NCBI RefSeq assembly: GCF_015471405.1
Contig: NZ_BLVZ01000008.1
Span: forward strand, 1-64,000
Source: Pseudomonas cichorii
GTDB lineage: Bacteria; Pseudomonadota; Gammaproteobacteria; Pseudomonadales; Pseudomonadaceae
Reading direction: 5' to 3'
Length of the DNA stretch: 64,000 nucleotides
In this document: one piece after another, positions 17,062 to 26,629 of the stretch
Layout: every line of letters begins with the position of its first letter
Numbering within the stretch: the first letter of the stretch is position 1
Position numbers and translations under genes: made by a program
The notes under the pieces: model-generated
What the model was told of the DNA's origin: nothing
Seen by the model: the letters and a program-made list of their open reading frames with translations, nothing else
The model's database searches: none

Positions 17062-18360
17062 TTAGCTGACAGCTTCAGCGGTACGCACCGCTCCGCGCCT
17101 GTTCTGCTGACCATGGGCAATGACACAGTTGCGCCCTGCCCCTTTGGCGGCATACAGCGCCTGGTCAGCAGCCTTGAGGACTTCTTCGGGGGTCCGATGC
17201 TCCGGCTGGCGTTCGGCAACACCAATACTCACCGTCACCGAGACACTGTTCGACGCTGTAGCACCCCGTTTTTGCCGGCCTTGCTGGTCGTCCTTCGGGC
17301 GACTGTCCTTGTTGCGCAACAGGATTTCGTAATTGGCGATGCTCTCGCGGATGGCTTCCAGATGAGGCAGGCACTCTTCAAGCGTCTTGCCAGCAAAGAC
17401 GATGGCAAACTCTTCACCGCCATAACGATAGGCCCTGCCACCGCCGTTGGTGATTTTCGACAGCTTGCTGGCCACCAGACGCAGCACCTGGTCGCCGACA
17501 TCGTGGCCATGGGTGTCGTTGAATTTCTTGAAGTGATCGACGTCACTCATCGCCAGCACGTAATTGCGTCCCAGCCGCTGCATGCGCTCATTGAGTGCCC
17601 GACGCCCCGGCAACCCGGTGAGCTCGTCGCGGAACGCCATTTGATAGGCTTCATGGGCAACCGCTGCGGCAATCATCAGCATCACCTGGCTGCACATGAT
17701 ATTCAGGGTGAACGGCAGGATGAAGGTCTTGGGCAATGCCCAGAAAAGCCCCAGCAACCCGACGATCTGTGCCGCATGCAAGGGCCGTGGCTTTTCCAGG
17801 TATTGCCAGATCAACAGGCCGAACGAGCCCAGAAACATCGCATACGACAGCTGTATCAGGCTCATCCAGGAGCCATGCAATGCAGGCCAGCGGATATCCG
17901 CCAGCCAGGTCTGCACTTCGGCGGGATAGCTTTGCTCAAGCCCGAACGCAACGCTGCCCACGGCGACCAGTACCGCAATACGTGCCACCAGGTCCTGGAA
18001 CAGATGGGTACGCTCTTCCCATGCCGCATACAGCCCGAACAATACCGGCAGTAGCAGGCACACAAGATGGAAAACCACGGCAGCATCCTCGCGGACCTTG
18101 CCATGATCGCGGTAGTAATCGGTCTGAGTATCGAGCAGGAAGTAGGCGATATAGACGGTGATCATCAGAAACAGCTCACGCTGACGTCGATAAACACCGC
18201 AATAGGCACCGCCCAGCAACAGGACCAACGTCGGCAGCACGTTGAACAGGGAGGTGAAGAATACGTTCAGGTCCTTGACGTAAGCAGCCGCAAGTCCTGC
18301 AAACAACAACGCTGCAGAAGGAAGAAAATGACTCAATCGTGCAGCAGATGGACGCAACAA
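17062..18360 (-). CDS. membrane-bound diguanylate cyclase (GGDEF)
   Basis: A 432-residue protein with about six to seven hydrophobic helices in residues 1-240 and a C-terminal GGDEF domain (about 255-415), which makes cyclic di-GMP from two GTP. The active-site loop is intact (GGEEF, preceded by RAYRY), as are the FRDELTGLPGRRALN and DVDHFKKFNDTHGHDVGD motifs. The product-inhibition site is absent: the four residues where RxxD should stand are NGGG. About 25 polar residues (RNKDSRPKDDQQGRQK region) are inserted between GGEEF and the SVTVSIGVA strand. It starts at a TTG with AGGAGAC upstream. It sits between two acyl-CoA dehydrogenases transcribed the same way. The ligand of the membrane sensor is unknown. 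Confidence 0.88.
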   Translation of the reverse strand: MLRPSAARLSHFLPSAALLFAGLAAAYVKDLNVFFTSLFNVLPTLVLLLGGAYCGVYRRQRELFLMITVYIAYFLLDTQTDYYRDHGKVREDAAVVFHLVCLLLPVLFGLYAAWEERTHLFQDLVARIAVLVAVGSVAFGLEQSYPAEVQTWLADIRWPALHGSWMSLIQLSYAMFLGSFGLLIWQYLEKPRPLHAAQIVGLLGLFWALPKTFILPFTLNIMCSQVMLMIAAAVAHEAYQMAFRDELTGLPGRRALNERMQRLGRNYVLAMSDVDHFKKFNDTHGHDVGDQVLRLVASKLSKITNGGGRAYRYGGEEFAIVFAGKTLEECLPHLEAIRESIANYEILLRNKDSRPKDDQQGRQKRGATASNSVSVTVSIGVAERQPEHRTPEEVLKAADQALYAAKGAGRNCVIAHGQQNRRGAVRTAEAVS

Positions 18361-18545
18361 GGGAAATGTCTCCTACTCGGCATCGGAGTGAATATCTGGA
18401 ATAATGGCATTGTGCCTTTATCCAGTGAGCAATGCATACAGCAGGATTGATAGCTGGCTACTTTTCTGTAACGGCAGGAGATCGAAAAGGTTTATTGATT
18501 GCCTGGGCAAAGAAAGCGGTTTCTCGATCTTTTCATTTATCCAAG

Positions 18546-18581
18546 AAAAAGCCGCCTGACCCGCAGGGCCAGACGGCTTTG
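18546..18581 (-). terminator. terminator of the 601-aa acyl-CoA dehydrogenase
   Basis: Stem with AAAGCCG/CGGCTTT and an inner CTG/CAG pairing; on the minus strand it ends in a CTTTTTC T tract, about 20 bases after the stop. Confidence 0.8.
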
Positions 18582-18598
18582 AGAAACGAGCAGGCTTA

Positions 18599-20404
18599 TC
18601 AGTAAGCCAGACCGAAATCCTCTTCCTTCATATCCATCAGGTTGCCAGCACCGGAAAGGATAGCGGCGACATGAGTACGGGTACGCGGCAGGATGCGCTG
18701 GAAGTAGAAACGCGCAGTCTGCAATTTGGCGGTGTAGAACGCTTGCTCGGATGTACCGGCTGCCAGCTTCTCGGCCGCCAGACGCGCCATGTCCGCCCAG
18801 AAGTAAGCCAGGCAGGCATAGCCGGAATACATCAGGTAATCCACCGAAGCGGCACCGACTTCTTCACGGTCCTTCATGGCCGCCATGCCCACTTTCATGG
18901 TCAGCTCGCCCCATTCCTTGTTCAGCGCAGCCAATGGCGTCACGAACTCCTGAACACTTTCGCTGCCTTCGTTGGCCTGGCAGAACTTGTGGACGATCTT
19001 GGTGAAGCCCTTGAGCGCTTCGCCCTGTGTCATCAAGACCTTGCGGCCCAGCAGGTCCAGCGCCTGGATACCGGTGGTGCCTTCGTACAGCATCGAGATA
19101 CGGCTGTCGCGAACGTTCTGCTCCATGCCCCACTCGGCGATGAAACCGTGACCGCCATAGATCTGCACGCCATGGTTAGCGGCCTCGAAGCCCACTTCTG
19201 TCATGAAAGCCTTGGCAATCGGCGTCATGAACGCCAGCAGTGCGTCGGCGGCTTTCTTCTGGTCTTCGTCTTCGCTGTATTTGACGATATCGACCTGCTT
19301 GGCCGTGAAGTACACCATGGCCCGCGTGCCTTCGGCGAAAGCCTTCATGGTCAGCAGCATGCGGCGTACGTCAGGGTGAACGATGATCGGGTCAGCGGCC
19401 TTGTCCGGTGCTTTCGGGCCGGTCAGCGAGCGCATCTGCAGACGATCGCGAGCGTATTTCAAGCCACCCTGGAACGCGACTTCGGCGTGGGCCAGACCTT
19501 GCAGTGCAGTCCCCAGGCGAGCGGTGTTCATGAAGGTGAACATGCAGTTCAGGCCTTTGTTCGGCGGCCCGATCAGGAAACCCTTGGCAGAATCGAAGTT
19601 CATCACGCAGGTAGCGTTGCCGTGGATACCCATCTTGTGTTCGATCGAACCACAGGTCACCGCGTTGCGCTCACCGATGCTGCCGTCGGCGGCAGGCAGG
19701 AACTTGGGCACGATGAACAGCGAAATACCTTTGGTGCCTGCCGGAGCATCCGGCAGACGCGCCAGCACGATATGAACGATGTTATCGGCCATGTCGTGTT
19801 CGCCAGCGGAAATGAAAATCTTGGTGCCGGTGACGTTATAGGAACCATCGGCCTGAGGCTCGGCCTTGGTGCGCAGCATGCCAAGGTCAGTACCACAATG
19901 AGGTTCGGTCAGACACATGGTTCCGGTCCATTCGCCGGACACCAGCTTGGTCATGTAGGCCTCTTGCTGCTCAGGCGTACCGTGTTCGGAAATGGTGTTC
20001 ATCGCGCCATGAGACAAGCCTGGGTACATGCCCCATGACCAGTTGGCCTCGCCAACCATTTCGCTGACGGCCAGACCAAGCGACTCGGGCAGACCCTGAC
20101 CGCCGTGCTCGACGTCATGGGCCAGGCTTGGCCAGCCACCTTCGACGAATTGCTTGTATGCCTGTTTGAAGCCGGTCGGGGTTTTCACGCCCGATTCACT
20201 CCAGGTGCAGCCTTCGGTATCGCCGACCCGATTCAGGGGAGCCAGTACCTGCTCGCAGAACTTGGCACCTTCCTCAAGAATGGCATCGACCATGTCTGGC
20301 GTTGCGTCCTGGCATGCCGGCAGACTTTGGTAGTGCGCTTCATAACCGAGCAGCTCATCACGAACGAAACGAATATCACGCAAGGGGGCCTTGTATTCAG
20401 GCAT
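18599..20404 (-). CDS. acyl-CoA dehydrogenase (601 aa, FadE type)
   Basis: A 601-residue paralogue of the dehydrogenase at 15061-16839, with the same layout: MPEYKAPLRDIRFVRDE start, MCLTEPHCGTDLG substrate/FAD segment, catalytic Glu in LYEGTTGIQ, and the extra C-terminal domain. It catalyses the first oxidation step of fatty acyl-CoA beta-oxidation. Length and position next to the bio genes match the P. aeruginosa FadE1 region. ATG at 20404 follows AGAGGTTTATCG; the longer upstream frame is rejected because it would cover the promoter. The promoter region carries a near-perfect PsrA operator, so induction by long-chain fatty acids is likely. Confidence 0.9.
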   Translation of the reverse strand: MPEYKAPLRDIRFVRDELLGYEAHYQSLPACQDATPDMVDAILEEGAKFCEQVLAPLNRVGDTEGCTWSESGVKTPTGFKQAYKQFVEGGWPSLAHDVEHGGQGLPESLGLAVSEMVGEANWSWGMYPGLSHGAMNTISEHGTPEQQEAYMTKLVSGEWTGTMCLTEPHCGTDLGMLRTKAEPQADGSYNVTGTKIFISAGEHDMADNIVHIVLARLPDAPAGTKGISLFIVPKFLPAADGSIGERNAVTCGSIEHKMGIHGNATCVMNFDSAKGFLIGPPNKGLNCMFTFMNTARLGTALQGLAHAEVAFQGGLKYARDRLQMRSLTGPKAPDKAADPIIVHPDVRRMLLTMKAFAEGTRAMVYFTAKQVDIVKYSEDEDQKKAADALLAFMTPIAKAFMTEVGFEAANHGVQIYGGHGFIAEWGMEQNVRDSRISMLYEGTTGIQALDLLGRKVLMTQGEALKGFTKIVHKFCQANEGSESVQEFVTPLAALNKEWGELTMKVGMAAMKDREEVGAASVDYLMYSGYACLAYFWADMARLAAEKLAAGTSEQAFYTAKLQTARFYFQRILPRTRTHVAAILSGAGNLMDMKEEDFGLAY

Positions 20405-20728
20405 AGCGATAAACCTCTGCTGATGAATCCTGGAACGAATGACCGGGCGGTCGCCGGGAGCATACTCCCAGGCACCAGACAATCTCGTATGCCTTACGGT
20501 CAAACAGGTGTTTGAAACATACGTTTACGCCTAAACCTTGTCAATAGCACTTCACACACCGTTTATCATCGATGCGCTACAGACCGCGCACGCGAAGGCA
20601 TGCAGCGTTGATGAAACGATGCCGTGAGTCTAGTTGAGGGAAGGAAGGTTGCGGGGGTGATACAGGCAAGTGATAGCGTGAAATTCAGACAATGACGCCG
20701 TGCGCAGAAGGCACGGCGTAGACGGGGG
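20405..20728. other. intergenic region, about 320 bases
   Basis: Contains the dehydrogenase promoter and PsrA-type operator (20501-20544) and a hairpin ACGCCGTGC/GCACGGCGT (20695-20719), which lies just after the stop of the small gene at 20729 and probably ends its transcript. I see no coding sequence in between. Confidence 0.6.
20501..20544 (-). promoter_or_regulatory. sigma-70 promoter overlapped by PsrA-type operator
   Basis: On the minus strand TTGACA (20539-20544), a 17-base spacer and TATGTT (20516-20521) form a good promoter. Immediately downstream is CAAAC-N4-GTTTG (20501-20514), an exact match to the fatty-acid regulator PsrA consensus, extended to 7-base arms by flanking T/A. Binding there would cover the transcription start. 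PsrA repression is released by long-chain acyl-CoA. Confidence 0.7.
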
Positions 20729-21025
20729 TCAAGCGTAAGTGTCGATCAGAGTACCCAGCGCTTCGTCGCTGGCTTTCTGCGCAGCCAGACCCGCCTGGAT
20801 CTGCTCTTTTCCGGCAGCCAGTTCAACGATGTTGGCAGGCAGATCGGAACGCTGGCTACGGTCGACCGAGCGCAGGTTCTCTAGCTGGAAATCCGAAGAC
20901 TGGCTTCTTCCGGAGACTTCGATGCCGGTGCTGGCGATCTGGGTGGCTGCCTGATCGACACGCTCCTGCCCAACCTGAATCGCGCTCAGGCCTGGATAGA
21001 GTGTATTGTTCATGGTGATTTGCAT
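20729..21025 (-). CDS. 98-aa protein resembling flagellar basal-body rod proteins
   Basis: A 98-residue soluble protein. The N terminus (LYPGLSAIQVGQERVDQAATQIAST) has the pattern of the flagellar rod/hook N-terminal helix, and the C terminus (NIVELAAGKEQIQAGLAAQKASDEALGTLIDTY) mirrors the rod C-terminal helix seen in FlgB/C/G (about 'LV...Q.AYQAN...I..ADEML.TLL'). It seems to be a rod protein reduced to its two terminal coiled segments, with a short Ser/Arg-rich linker. No flagellar genes are nearby; it lies between bioD and an acyl-CoA dehydrogenase, as a similar uncharacterised gene does in P. aeruginosa. ATG at 21025 follows GAGGACC. Function unknown. Confidence 0.7.
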   Translation of the reverse strand: MQITMNNTLYPGLSAIQVGQERVDQAATQIASTGIEVSGRSQSSDFQLENLRSVDRSQRSDLPANIVELAAGKEQIQAGLAAQKASDEALGTLIDTYA

Positions 21026-21181
21026 AAGCCGGTCCTCAGTTCAAATAGCGAACAGGTGCTATTGAACCAGTAAATGCAGCGGAATACTCGACAAAAAGAC
21101 TAATGGCACATGGCCGGACAATAGGTTCTGCCTTGAACCGGACAAAAGCGCCTTGTGTATCAGCAACATAGTGAATGTGTT

Positions 21182-21868
21182 TCAAAATCCGTCGAGCAGT
21201 TCCAGATGCAGGTGTTCCGCCACAGCATCGGCACTCGCTTTCTTCAGACGCGGCAAACGCCCGATACAAGGCGCAGGCAGACGCTCGGAGAGGGTCGCAA
21301 GGTTTTCTTCCAGCCGAGAGGTCTTGGGTTCGATGATGTTGGCGACCCAGCCAGCCAGTTGCAGCCCGTCCCGAGCGATGGCTTCAGCCGTCAGCAATGC
21401 ATGATTGATACAGCCCAGACGCACGCCCACCACCAGAATGACTGGCAATCCCAAACCCATGGCCAGATCGGACAGATTGCTCTGATCCGCCAGAGGAACA
21501 CGCCAGCCGCCCGCCCCCTCGATCAGAGTGAAATCGGCGTTTCTGTCCAGCAGGCGGCGCATGGGTTGCAGCAACGAATTGACCGTCAGTGACACACCGG
21601 CTTCGCGGGCGGCCAGGTGCGGCGCGATGGCCGGCTCGAAGGCAAAGGGGTTGACGTCGTCATAGCCAACATCCAGCGAGCACTCGGCCAGCAAGGCCAG
21701 GGCATCGGAATTACGCAGCCCTTGCGATGTGATGACACTGCCGGAGGCGACAGGCTTGCCCGCTGCCGTGCTCAGCCCGGCCAGTCGAGCCGCATGCAGC
21801 AGGCCCGCTGCGACAGTGGTCTTGCCTGCGTCCGTATCGGTTCCCGTGATGAAATACGCAACACTCAT
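21182..21868 (-). CDS. bioD: dethiobiotin synthetase BioD
   Basis: A 228-residue ATP-dependent synthetase that closes the ureido ring of dethiobiotin from DAPA and CO2. The modified P-loop GTDTDAGKT is at residues 8-16, followed by KPVASG; VEGAGGW-like motif appears as IEGAGGWRVPL. ATG at 21868 begins MSVAYFITG as in the family. Last gene of bioB-F-H-C-D, 31 bases after bioC. Confidence 0.95.
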   Translation of the reverse strand: MSVAYFITGTDTDAGKTTVAAGLLHAARLAGLSTAAGKPVASGSVITSQGLRNSDALALLAECSLDVGYDDVNPFAFEPAIAPHLAAREAGVSLTVNSLLQPMRRLLDRNADFTLIEGAGGWRVPLADQSNLSDLAMGLGLPVILVVGVRLGCINHALLTAEAIARDGLQLAGWVANIIEPKTSRLEENLATLSERLPAPCIGRLPRLKKASADAVAEHLHLELLDGF

Positions 21869-21899
21869 CTTGGCGGCCTTCCCTTGTCTCGCAAGCCCA

Positions 21900-22709
21900 T
21901 CAGTTTTTTTCAAGCACCGCATAGACCACTTGATAGGTGGCGGGTAGCCCAGCGTTCTGGCGAAACGTCTCGTAGGCCTCAACCAGGCCACGAATCCGCT
22001 CCCTTCCCGTCAAGCCACCTGGGCGTCCGGGATTGAGATTATGCGCACCCAATGCTTTCAGTTCATGGGTCAGGCTGCGCACATCCGGGTAATACAGCAC
22101 ATGCGGCCGGACCTCAAGGCTACGCACGCGCAAACCACTGGCAGCACACAACTGGCGATAGTCATCCAGCTCGCGAAAACGATTGACGTGTACCAGACCA
22201 TCGACTGTCTGCCAACTGTCCCGCAGTTCCTGCAAAGTCCCGACACACAAACTGGAAAACGCAAATACACCACCGGGCTGCAAAACCCGGCTGGCCTCAC
22301 TGAGCACTGCGGCAAAGTCCGCACACCATTGCACCGCGAGGCTGGAGAAAACCAGCTCGCAACTTTGCGCCTGTAGCGGCATACGCTCGGCATCGCCCGC
22401 CACAAAGTAACGGGCACCGCCCAATGGCCGGGCATGACGCAACATGCCCTGAGCGATATCCAGTGCAACGCCTTCGCTGTCCTTGAAAGCCTGCCCCAGC
22501 AGCCGGCTGAAATAGCCGGTGCCGCACCCCAGATCCAGCCAGCGCGACGGGCTCAACTCTTCGGGCAAACGTGTAAACAGCTCATGGCCGACAGCCCGCT
22601 GCAAATCCGCCACGCTGTCGTAGCTGCCAGCGGCGCGGGAAAATGACTCGGCGACCTGACGCTTGTCAGGCAAGCCTCCGGGTAATTTGACGTGGGAAAG
22701 ATCAGTCAT
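21900..22709 (-). CDS. bioC: malonyl-ACP O-methyltransferase BioC
   Basis: A 269-residue SAM-dependent methyltransferase that masks the free carboxyl of malonyl-ACP as a methyl ester so that fatty-acid synthesis can extend it to pimeloyl. SAM motif I is [13 protein letters not shown], and [23 protein letters not shown] is the family N terminus. It overlaps the end of bioH by 8 bases, indicating coupled translation of the masking enzyme with the esterase that removes the mask. Confidence 0.95.
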   Translation of the reverse strand: MTDLSHVKLPGGLPDKRQVAESFSRAAGSYDSVADLQRAVGHELFTRLPEELSPSRWLDLGCGTGYFSRLLGQAFKDSEGVALDIAQGMLRHARPLGGARYFVAGDAERMPLQAQSCELVFSSLAVQWCADFAAVLSEASRVLQPGGVFAFSSLCVGTLQELRDSWQTVDGLVHVNRFRELDDYRQLCAASGLRVRSLEVRPHVLYYPDVRSLTHELKALGAHNLNPGRPGGLTGRERIRGLVEAYETFRQNAGLPATYQVVYAVLEKN

Positions 22710-23433
22710 CGCCCGACTCATGCAAAAAGGCCTGGATCGCCGCTGCCACTCCATGAGGGTTTTCCAGGATGAACGCATGGCTGGCCTGTTCAATCAGACC
22801 AACTTCAATATCCGGCAGCAGTGCCAGGAGATCACCTGCGGCCTCGGCGGGCACGAAAGCATCGTGCCCCGCGAACAGATGCAATTGCGGGCCGCGATAG
22901 GTCTGCAAGGCACTGCGGGTATCGAGCTGCCCCAGTACTTTCAGGCCATCGACCAGCGTGTTCGTCGACGTCTGGGGCGCCCCGGCCTTGAGCAGACGCG
23001 ACAGACCGCGAGGGTCTTCAGCGCCCTGGGTACACAGCAGGCTGAAGCGCTTCAAAGTGGCATCGGAATCCGCCGAGCAACCGGCCAGAAAAGCCGAGAA
23101 CTCGCCTTCCGCCATTGCATTGGGCCACGCGCCACGGGTCACGAAACTGGCATTGCTCGCCAGGGTCAGCAACCCGCAGCAATCGTCGCCGCGTCGCGCT
23201 GCCAGTTCCGCAGCCAGCATGCCACCCAGCGACCAGCCGCCCAGCCAGGCACCGGTCGGGATGTTGGCGTCCAGCTCATCGAGCCAATCCTGAACGTCGC
23301 TGCTGTCGAGTACCGGCAACGGCTCGATCTCGACCCGCAAATGCTCATCCAGCCCGCGCAATGCAGCGGCCAGCGGCTCAAGTGGCGAGACACCAAGGCC
23401 CCAGCCAGATAGCAGGATCAAGCGATCACGCAT
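22702..23433 (-). CDS. bioH: pimeloyl-ACP methyl ester carboxylesterase BioH
   Basis: A 243-residue alpha/beta hydrolase that removes the methyl group from pimeloyl-ACP methyl ester, ending the BioC/BioH branch. Nucleophile Ser in GGWSLGG, Asp in FAGHDAFVP and His in [11 protein letters not shown] form the triad. N terminus RLILLSGWG matches BioH. It overlaps bioF by 8 bases and bioC by 8 bases. In E. coli bioH is unlinked; in pseudomonads it is inside the operon as here. Confidence 0.93.
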   Translation of the reverse strand: MRDRLILLSGWGLGVSPLEPLAAALRGLDEHLRVEIEPLPVLDSSDVQDWLDELDANIPTGAWLGGWSLGGMLAAELAARRGDDCCGLLTLASNASFVTRGAWPNAMAEGEFSAFLAGCSADSDATLKRFSLLCTQGAEDPRGLSRLLKAGAPQTSTNTLVDGLKVLGQLDTRSALQTYRGPQLHLFAGHDAFVPAEAAGDLLALLPDIEVGLIEQASHAFILENPHGVAAAIQAFLHESGDD

Positions 23434-24616
23434 GCTCGGACTCCATCGATTCACTTGCACCCAGCAGCGGGTAACACTGCTCCAGTGCATTCAACAATAG
23501 CTGCACTTGGTCGGCACTGTGCGCCGCAGACAACGTCACCCGCAAACGGGCGCTGCCAGCGGGCACGGTCGGTGGACGAATCGCAGTCACCAGCAAGCCT
23601 CGCTCACGCAACATCTGCGACAAGCGCAAGGCACGGCCGGCATCGCCGATCATGATCGGCTGGATTGGCGTGAAGCTGTCCATCAGTTGCAGACCGATCT
23701 GCTCGGCGCCACTGCGAAACTGCTGAATCAAACGTGCCAGATGCTCGCGACGCCAATGCTCGGTGCGCAGCAGCTCCAGGCTCTTGAGCGTGGCGCAGGC
23801 CAGTGCGGGCGGCTGGCTGGTCGTATAAATGTAGGGCCGGGCGAACTGGATCAGGGTTTCGATCAACTCCTCGCTGCCCGCCACAAAAGCACCCGACGTA
23901 CCGAATGACTTGCCCAGCGTGCCGACCAGCACCGGCACATCTTCCATGCTCAGCCCAAAGTGCTCGACGATACCGGCACCGTTAGCCCCCAGCGGGCCGA
24001 AGCCATGGGCATCGTCCACCATCAGCCAGGCACCCTTGGCTTTTGCAGCTTGCGCCAGCGCGGGCAGGTCGGCGATATCGCCATCCATGCTGAACACGCC
24101 ATCGGTGACCACCAGCGTATCGCCGACGGCTTTTTCCAGCCGGGCATTCAGGCTGGCCACGTCGTTGTGCAGGTAACGGGAAAAGCGCGCGCCGCTGAGC
24201 AGACCGGCATCCAGCAGCGAAGCATGATTGAGCCGGTCTTCCAGCACCGTATCGCCCTGCCCCACCAGCGCCGTCACGGCACCGAGGTTGGCCATATAGC
24301 CATTGGAGAACAACAACGCTCGCGGGCGGCCGGTGAGTTCGGCCAAGGCTTCTTCAAGCTCGTGATGCGGACCGCTGTGACCGATCACCAGATGTGAAGC
24401 GCCACCACCCACGCCCCAACGCTCTGCGCCCGCCTGCCAGGCGGCGATCACTTCAGGATGGTTGGCCAGGCCCATGTAATCGTTGTTGCAGAACGCCACA
24501 AGCGGCTGGCCATCGACCGTCACCTGCGGGCCTTGCGGGCTTTGCAGCAGTGGACGCTGGCGATAGAGATGTTCGGCACGCCGCGCTTCAAGGCGCGTGC
24601 GGAGATCGAAAGACAT
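23426..24616 (-). CDS. bioF: 8-amino-7-oxononanoate synthase BioF
   Basis: A 396-residue PLP enzyme condensing pimeloyl-ACP (or -CoA) with alanine to form KAPA. The PLP lysine lies in [13 protein letters not shown]; cofactor residues are in [10 protein letters not shown] and SNGYMANLG. Start ATG at 24616 begins MSFDLRTRL. Second gene of the operon, 66 bases after bioB. Confidence 0.95.
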   Translation of the reverse strand: MSFDLRTRLEARRAEHLYRQRPLLQSPQGPQVTVDGQPLVAFCNNDYMGLANHPEVIAAWQAGAERWGVGGGASHLVIGHSGPHHELEEALAELTGRPRALLFSNGYMANLGAVTALVGQGDTVLEDRLNHASLLDAGLLSGARFSRYLHNDVASLNARLEKAVGDTLVVTDGVFSMDGDIADLPALAQAAKAKGAWLMVDDAHGFGPLGANGAGIVEHFGLSMEDVPVLVGTLGKSFGTSGAFVAGSEELIETLIQFARPYIYTTSQPPALACATLKSLELLRTEHWRREHLARLIQQFRSGAEQIGLQLMDSFTPIQPIMIGDAGRALRLSQMLRERGLLVTAIRPPTVPAGSARLRVTLSAAHSADQVQLLLNALEQCYPLLGASESMESEHA

Positions 24617-24682
24617 GCAGGCCCCGGTCTTCAGAAAAGATGATTCAAACCGGGCCGCTCGCAAGCGGCCCGGTCACGAGGA

Positions 24683-25741
24683 TCAGGCAGACGCCGCGTC
24701 GTAGAACATGGCGCTGCTCTTCTGCTCGACCAGCGCCTGTTCGATGGCGGCCTGGTGAACTTCATCGGCGTGCTCTTCGCGGGCTTCGGGCTTGATCCCC
24801 AGACGCGAGAACAACAGCATGTCCTTGTCGGCCTGCGGGTTGGCGGTAGTCAGCAATTTCTCGCCGTAGAAAATCGAATTGGCACCGGCGAAGAACGCCA
24901 GGGCCTGCATCTGCTCGTTCATCGCCTCGCGACCGGCCGACAGGCGGACATGGGACTGCGGCATCAGAATACGAGCCACGGCCAGCATGCGGATGAAGTC
25001 GAATGGATCGACTTCCTCGGCGTTCTCCAGCGGCGTGCCTGCGACTTTCACCAGCATGTTGATCGGCACCGACTCCGGGTGCTCAGGCAGGTTCGCCAAC
25101 TGAATCAACAGCCCGGCGCGGTCGTCCAGCGACTCGCCCATGCCCAGAATGCCACCGGAGCAGATCTTCATTCCCGCATCGCGCACATACGCCAGGGTCT
25201 GCAAACGCTCGCTGTATGTGCGGGTGGTAATGATGTTGCCGTAGAACTCCGGCGAGGTGTCCAGGTTGTGGTTGTAGTAATCCAGACCCGCCTGGGCCAG
25301 CGCTTCAGTCTGGTCCTGATCCAGACGACCCAGGGTCATGCAGGTTTCCAGGCCCATGGCTTTGACACCTTTGACCATTTCCAGCACGTAGGGCATGTCT
25401 TTGGCCGATGGATGTTTCCAGGCCGCACCCATGCAGAAACGGGTCGAACCGATGGCCTTCGCGCGAGCGGCTTCTTCCAGAACCTTCTGCACTTCCAGCA
25501 GCTTTTCTTTCTCAAGACCGGTGTTGTAGTGACCGGATTGCGGACAGTACTTGCAGTCTTCAGGGCAGGCGCCGGTCTTGATCGACAGCAGGGTCGAAAC
25601 CTGGACGCGGTTGGCGTCGAAGTGAGCGCGGTGCACAGTCTGCGCCTGAAACAGCAGGTCATTGAATGGCTGTACGAACAACGCCTTGACCTCGGCTAAA
25701 GTCCAGTCGTGACGCAGAGTGGCGGTGGTGCTGGCGCTCAT
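24683..25741 (-). CDS. bioB: biotin synthase BioB
   Basis: A 352-residue radical SAM enzyme that inserts sulfur into dethiobiotin. The [4Fe-4S] motif is [11 protein letters not shown] (C-x3-C-x2-C), and the ligands of the auxiliary cluster are present in the barrel ([15 protein letters not shown] and the Arg in VRLSAGRE). First gene of bioB-F-H-C-D; promoter and BirA-type operator lie just upstream and overlap the start of the divergent comF-like gene. Confidence 0.96.
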   Translation of the reverse strand: MSASTTATLRHDWTLAEVKALFVQPFNDLLFQAQTVHRAHFDANRVQVSTLLSIKTGACPEDCKYCPQSGHYNTGLEKEKLLEVQKVLEEAARAKAIGSTRFCMGAAWKHPSAKDMPYVLEMVKGVKAMGLETCMTLGRLDQDQTEALAQAGLDYYNHNLDTSPEFYGNIITTRTYSERLQTLAYVRDAGMKICSGGILGMGESLDDRAGLLIQLANLPEHPESVPINMLVKVAGTPLENAEEVDPFDFIRMLAVARILMPQSHVRLSAGREAMNEQMQALAFFAGANSIFYGEKLLTTANPQADKDMLLFSRLGIKPEAREEHADEVHQAAIEQALVEQKSSAMFYDAASA

Positions 25742-25816
25742 TGGGCGGCTCCTTGGTTTTTTCAGGCAATGCGCCAAGGCGAAGAAAGCCCACAAGCGCT
25801 ACACGGATGTTCGGCA

Positions 25817-25869
25817 TATTTAAGGAAGAGCCATGCGCTGTCAACCCGATTACAAACACAAGGTTTACA
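25817..25869 (-). promoter_or_regulatory. bio operon promoter with BirA-type operator
   Basis: On the minus strand TTGACA (25839-25844), a 16-base spacer and TAAATA (25817-25822) form the promoter. TGTCAACC (25839-25846) and GGTTTACA (25862-25869), 15 bases apart, form a dyad matching the gammaproteobacterial BirA operator TTGTAAACC-N14/15-GGTTTACAA with one arm mismatch. The operator covers the -35 box. The plus-strand comF-like gene starts inside this element at 25833. Confidence 0.65.
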
Positions 25870-26567
25870 TCTGGTTAAAAAACAAACAAATCTGTTTATT
25901 ATGCGATGAACTCAGCGATGCACCTTTTCCTGTCTGCGTGGCCTGTGAAACCGATTTGCCCTGGCTTGGCGACCAATGCCTGAATTGCGCCCTGCCGCTT
26001 CCGGTCTGCGGTCTGACTTGCGGACAATGCCTCAAAAAGCCACCGGCGTTCACGGAGGTCATCGCTCCCTGGCTGTACGATTTTCCGGTCGACAGCCTGA
26101 TCACTCGCTTTAAACACCAGAGCCGGTGGCCCATGGGGCAATTGCTGGCCGAACTGGCCGGGCAATTCCTGCAACACCGCTTCGACGAGGGCCTTGCCCG
26201 CCCCGATTGTCTGCTGCCCGTTCCCTTGGCCAACAAACGTCTGCGCCAGCGCGGCTACAACCAGGCGGGCATGCTGGCCGACTGGCTCGGCAAAACTCTG
26301 AGCCTGCCAGTGGATGAACGCCAGTTGCTTCGCATCCGCGAGACAACGGCCCAGCAAGGGCTGGACGCAAAAACCCGCAAACGTAACCTGAACGGCGCCT
26401 TCAAGGTGGTCGATGCGGCCTGGATACAAGGCAAGCATCTGGCCTTGGTAGACGATGTGCTGACCACAGGTTCTACAGCCGATGTGATTGCCCGTGCCCT
26501 GCTCAGGAACGGAGCGCGGCGGGTGGATGTTTACTGCCTGGCCAGAACACCCAAGCCCGAGGGTTGA
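25833..26567 (+). CDS. ComF family phosphoribosyltransferase-like protein
   Basis: A 244-residue ComF-type protein: an N-terminal double zinc-ribbon (Cys pairs in CLLCDE, CVACE, CLNCALPL and CGQCLKKP, residues about 20-70) and a C-terminal type I phosphoribosyltransferase domain with the PRPP loop LALVDDVLTTGST. In naturally competent bacteria ComF is needed for uptake of DNA into the cytoplasm; in pseudomonads its role (sometimes called GntX-like) is unproven. AAGGAAGAG precedes the ATG. Divergent from bioB; the 5' end overlaps the biotin promoter. Confidence 0.88.
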   Translation: MRCQPDYKHKVYIWLKNKQICLLCDELSDAPFPVCVACETDLPWLGDQCLNCALPLPVCGLTCGQCLKKPPAFTEVIAPWLYDFPVDSLITRFKHQSRWPMGQLLAELAGQFLQHRFDEGLARPDCLLPVPLANKRLRQRGYNQAGMLADWLGKTLSLPVDERQLLRIRETTAQQGLDAKTRKRNLNGAFKVVDAAWIQGKHLALVDDVLTTGSTADVIARALLRNGARRVDVYCLARTPKPEG

Positions 26568-26629
26568 TCGTTTCGCTCGCCGACTTGCCTTACACTTCGC
26601 TCTTCCCATCAGCCACACAATCCGTCGCC

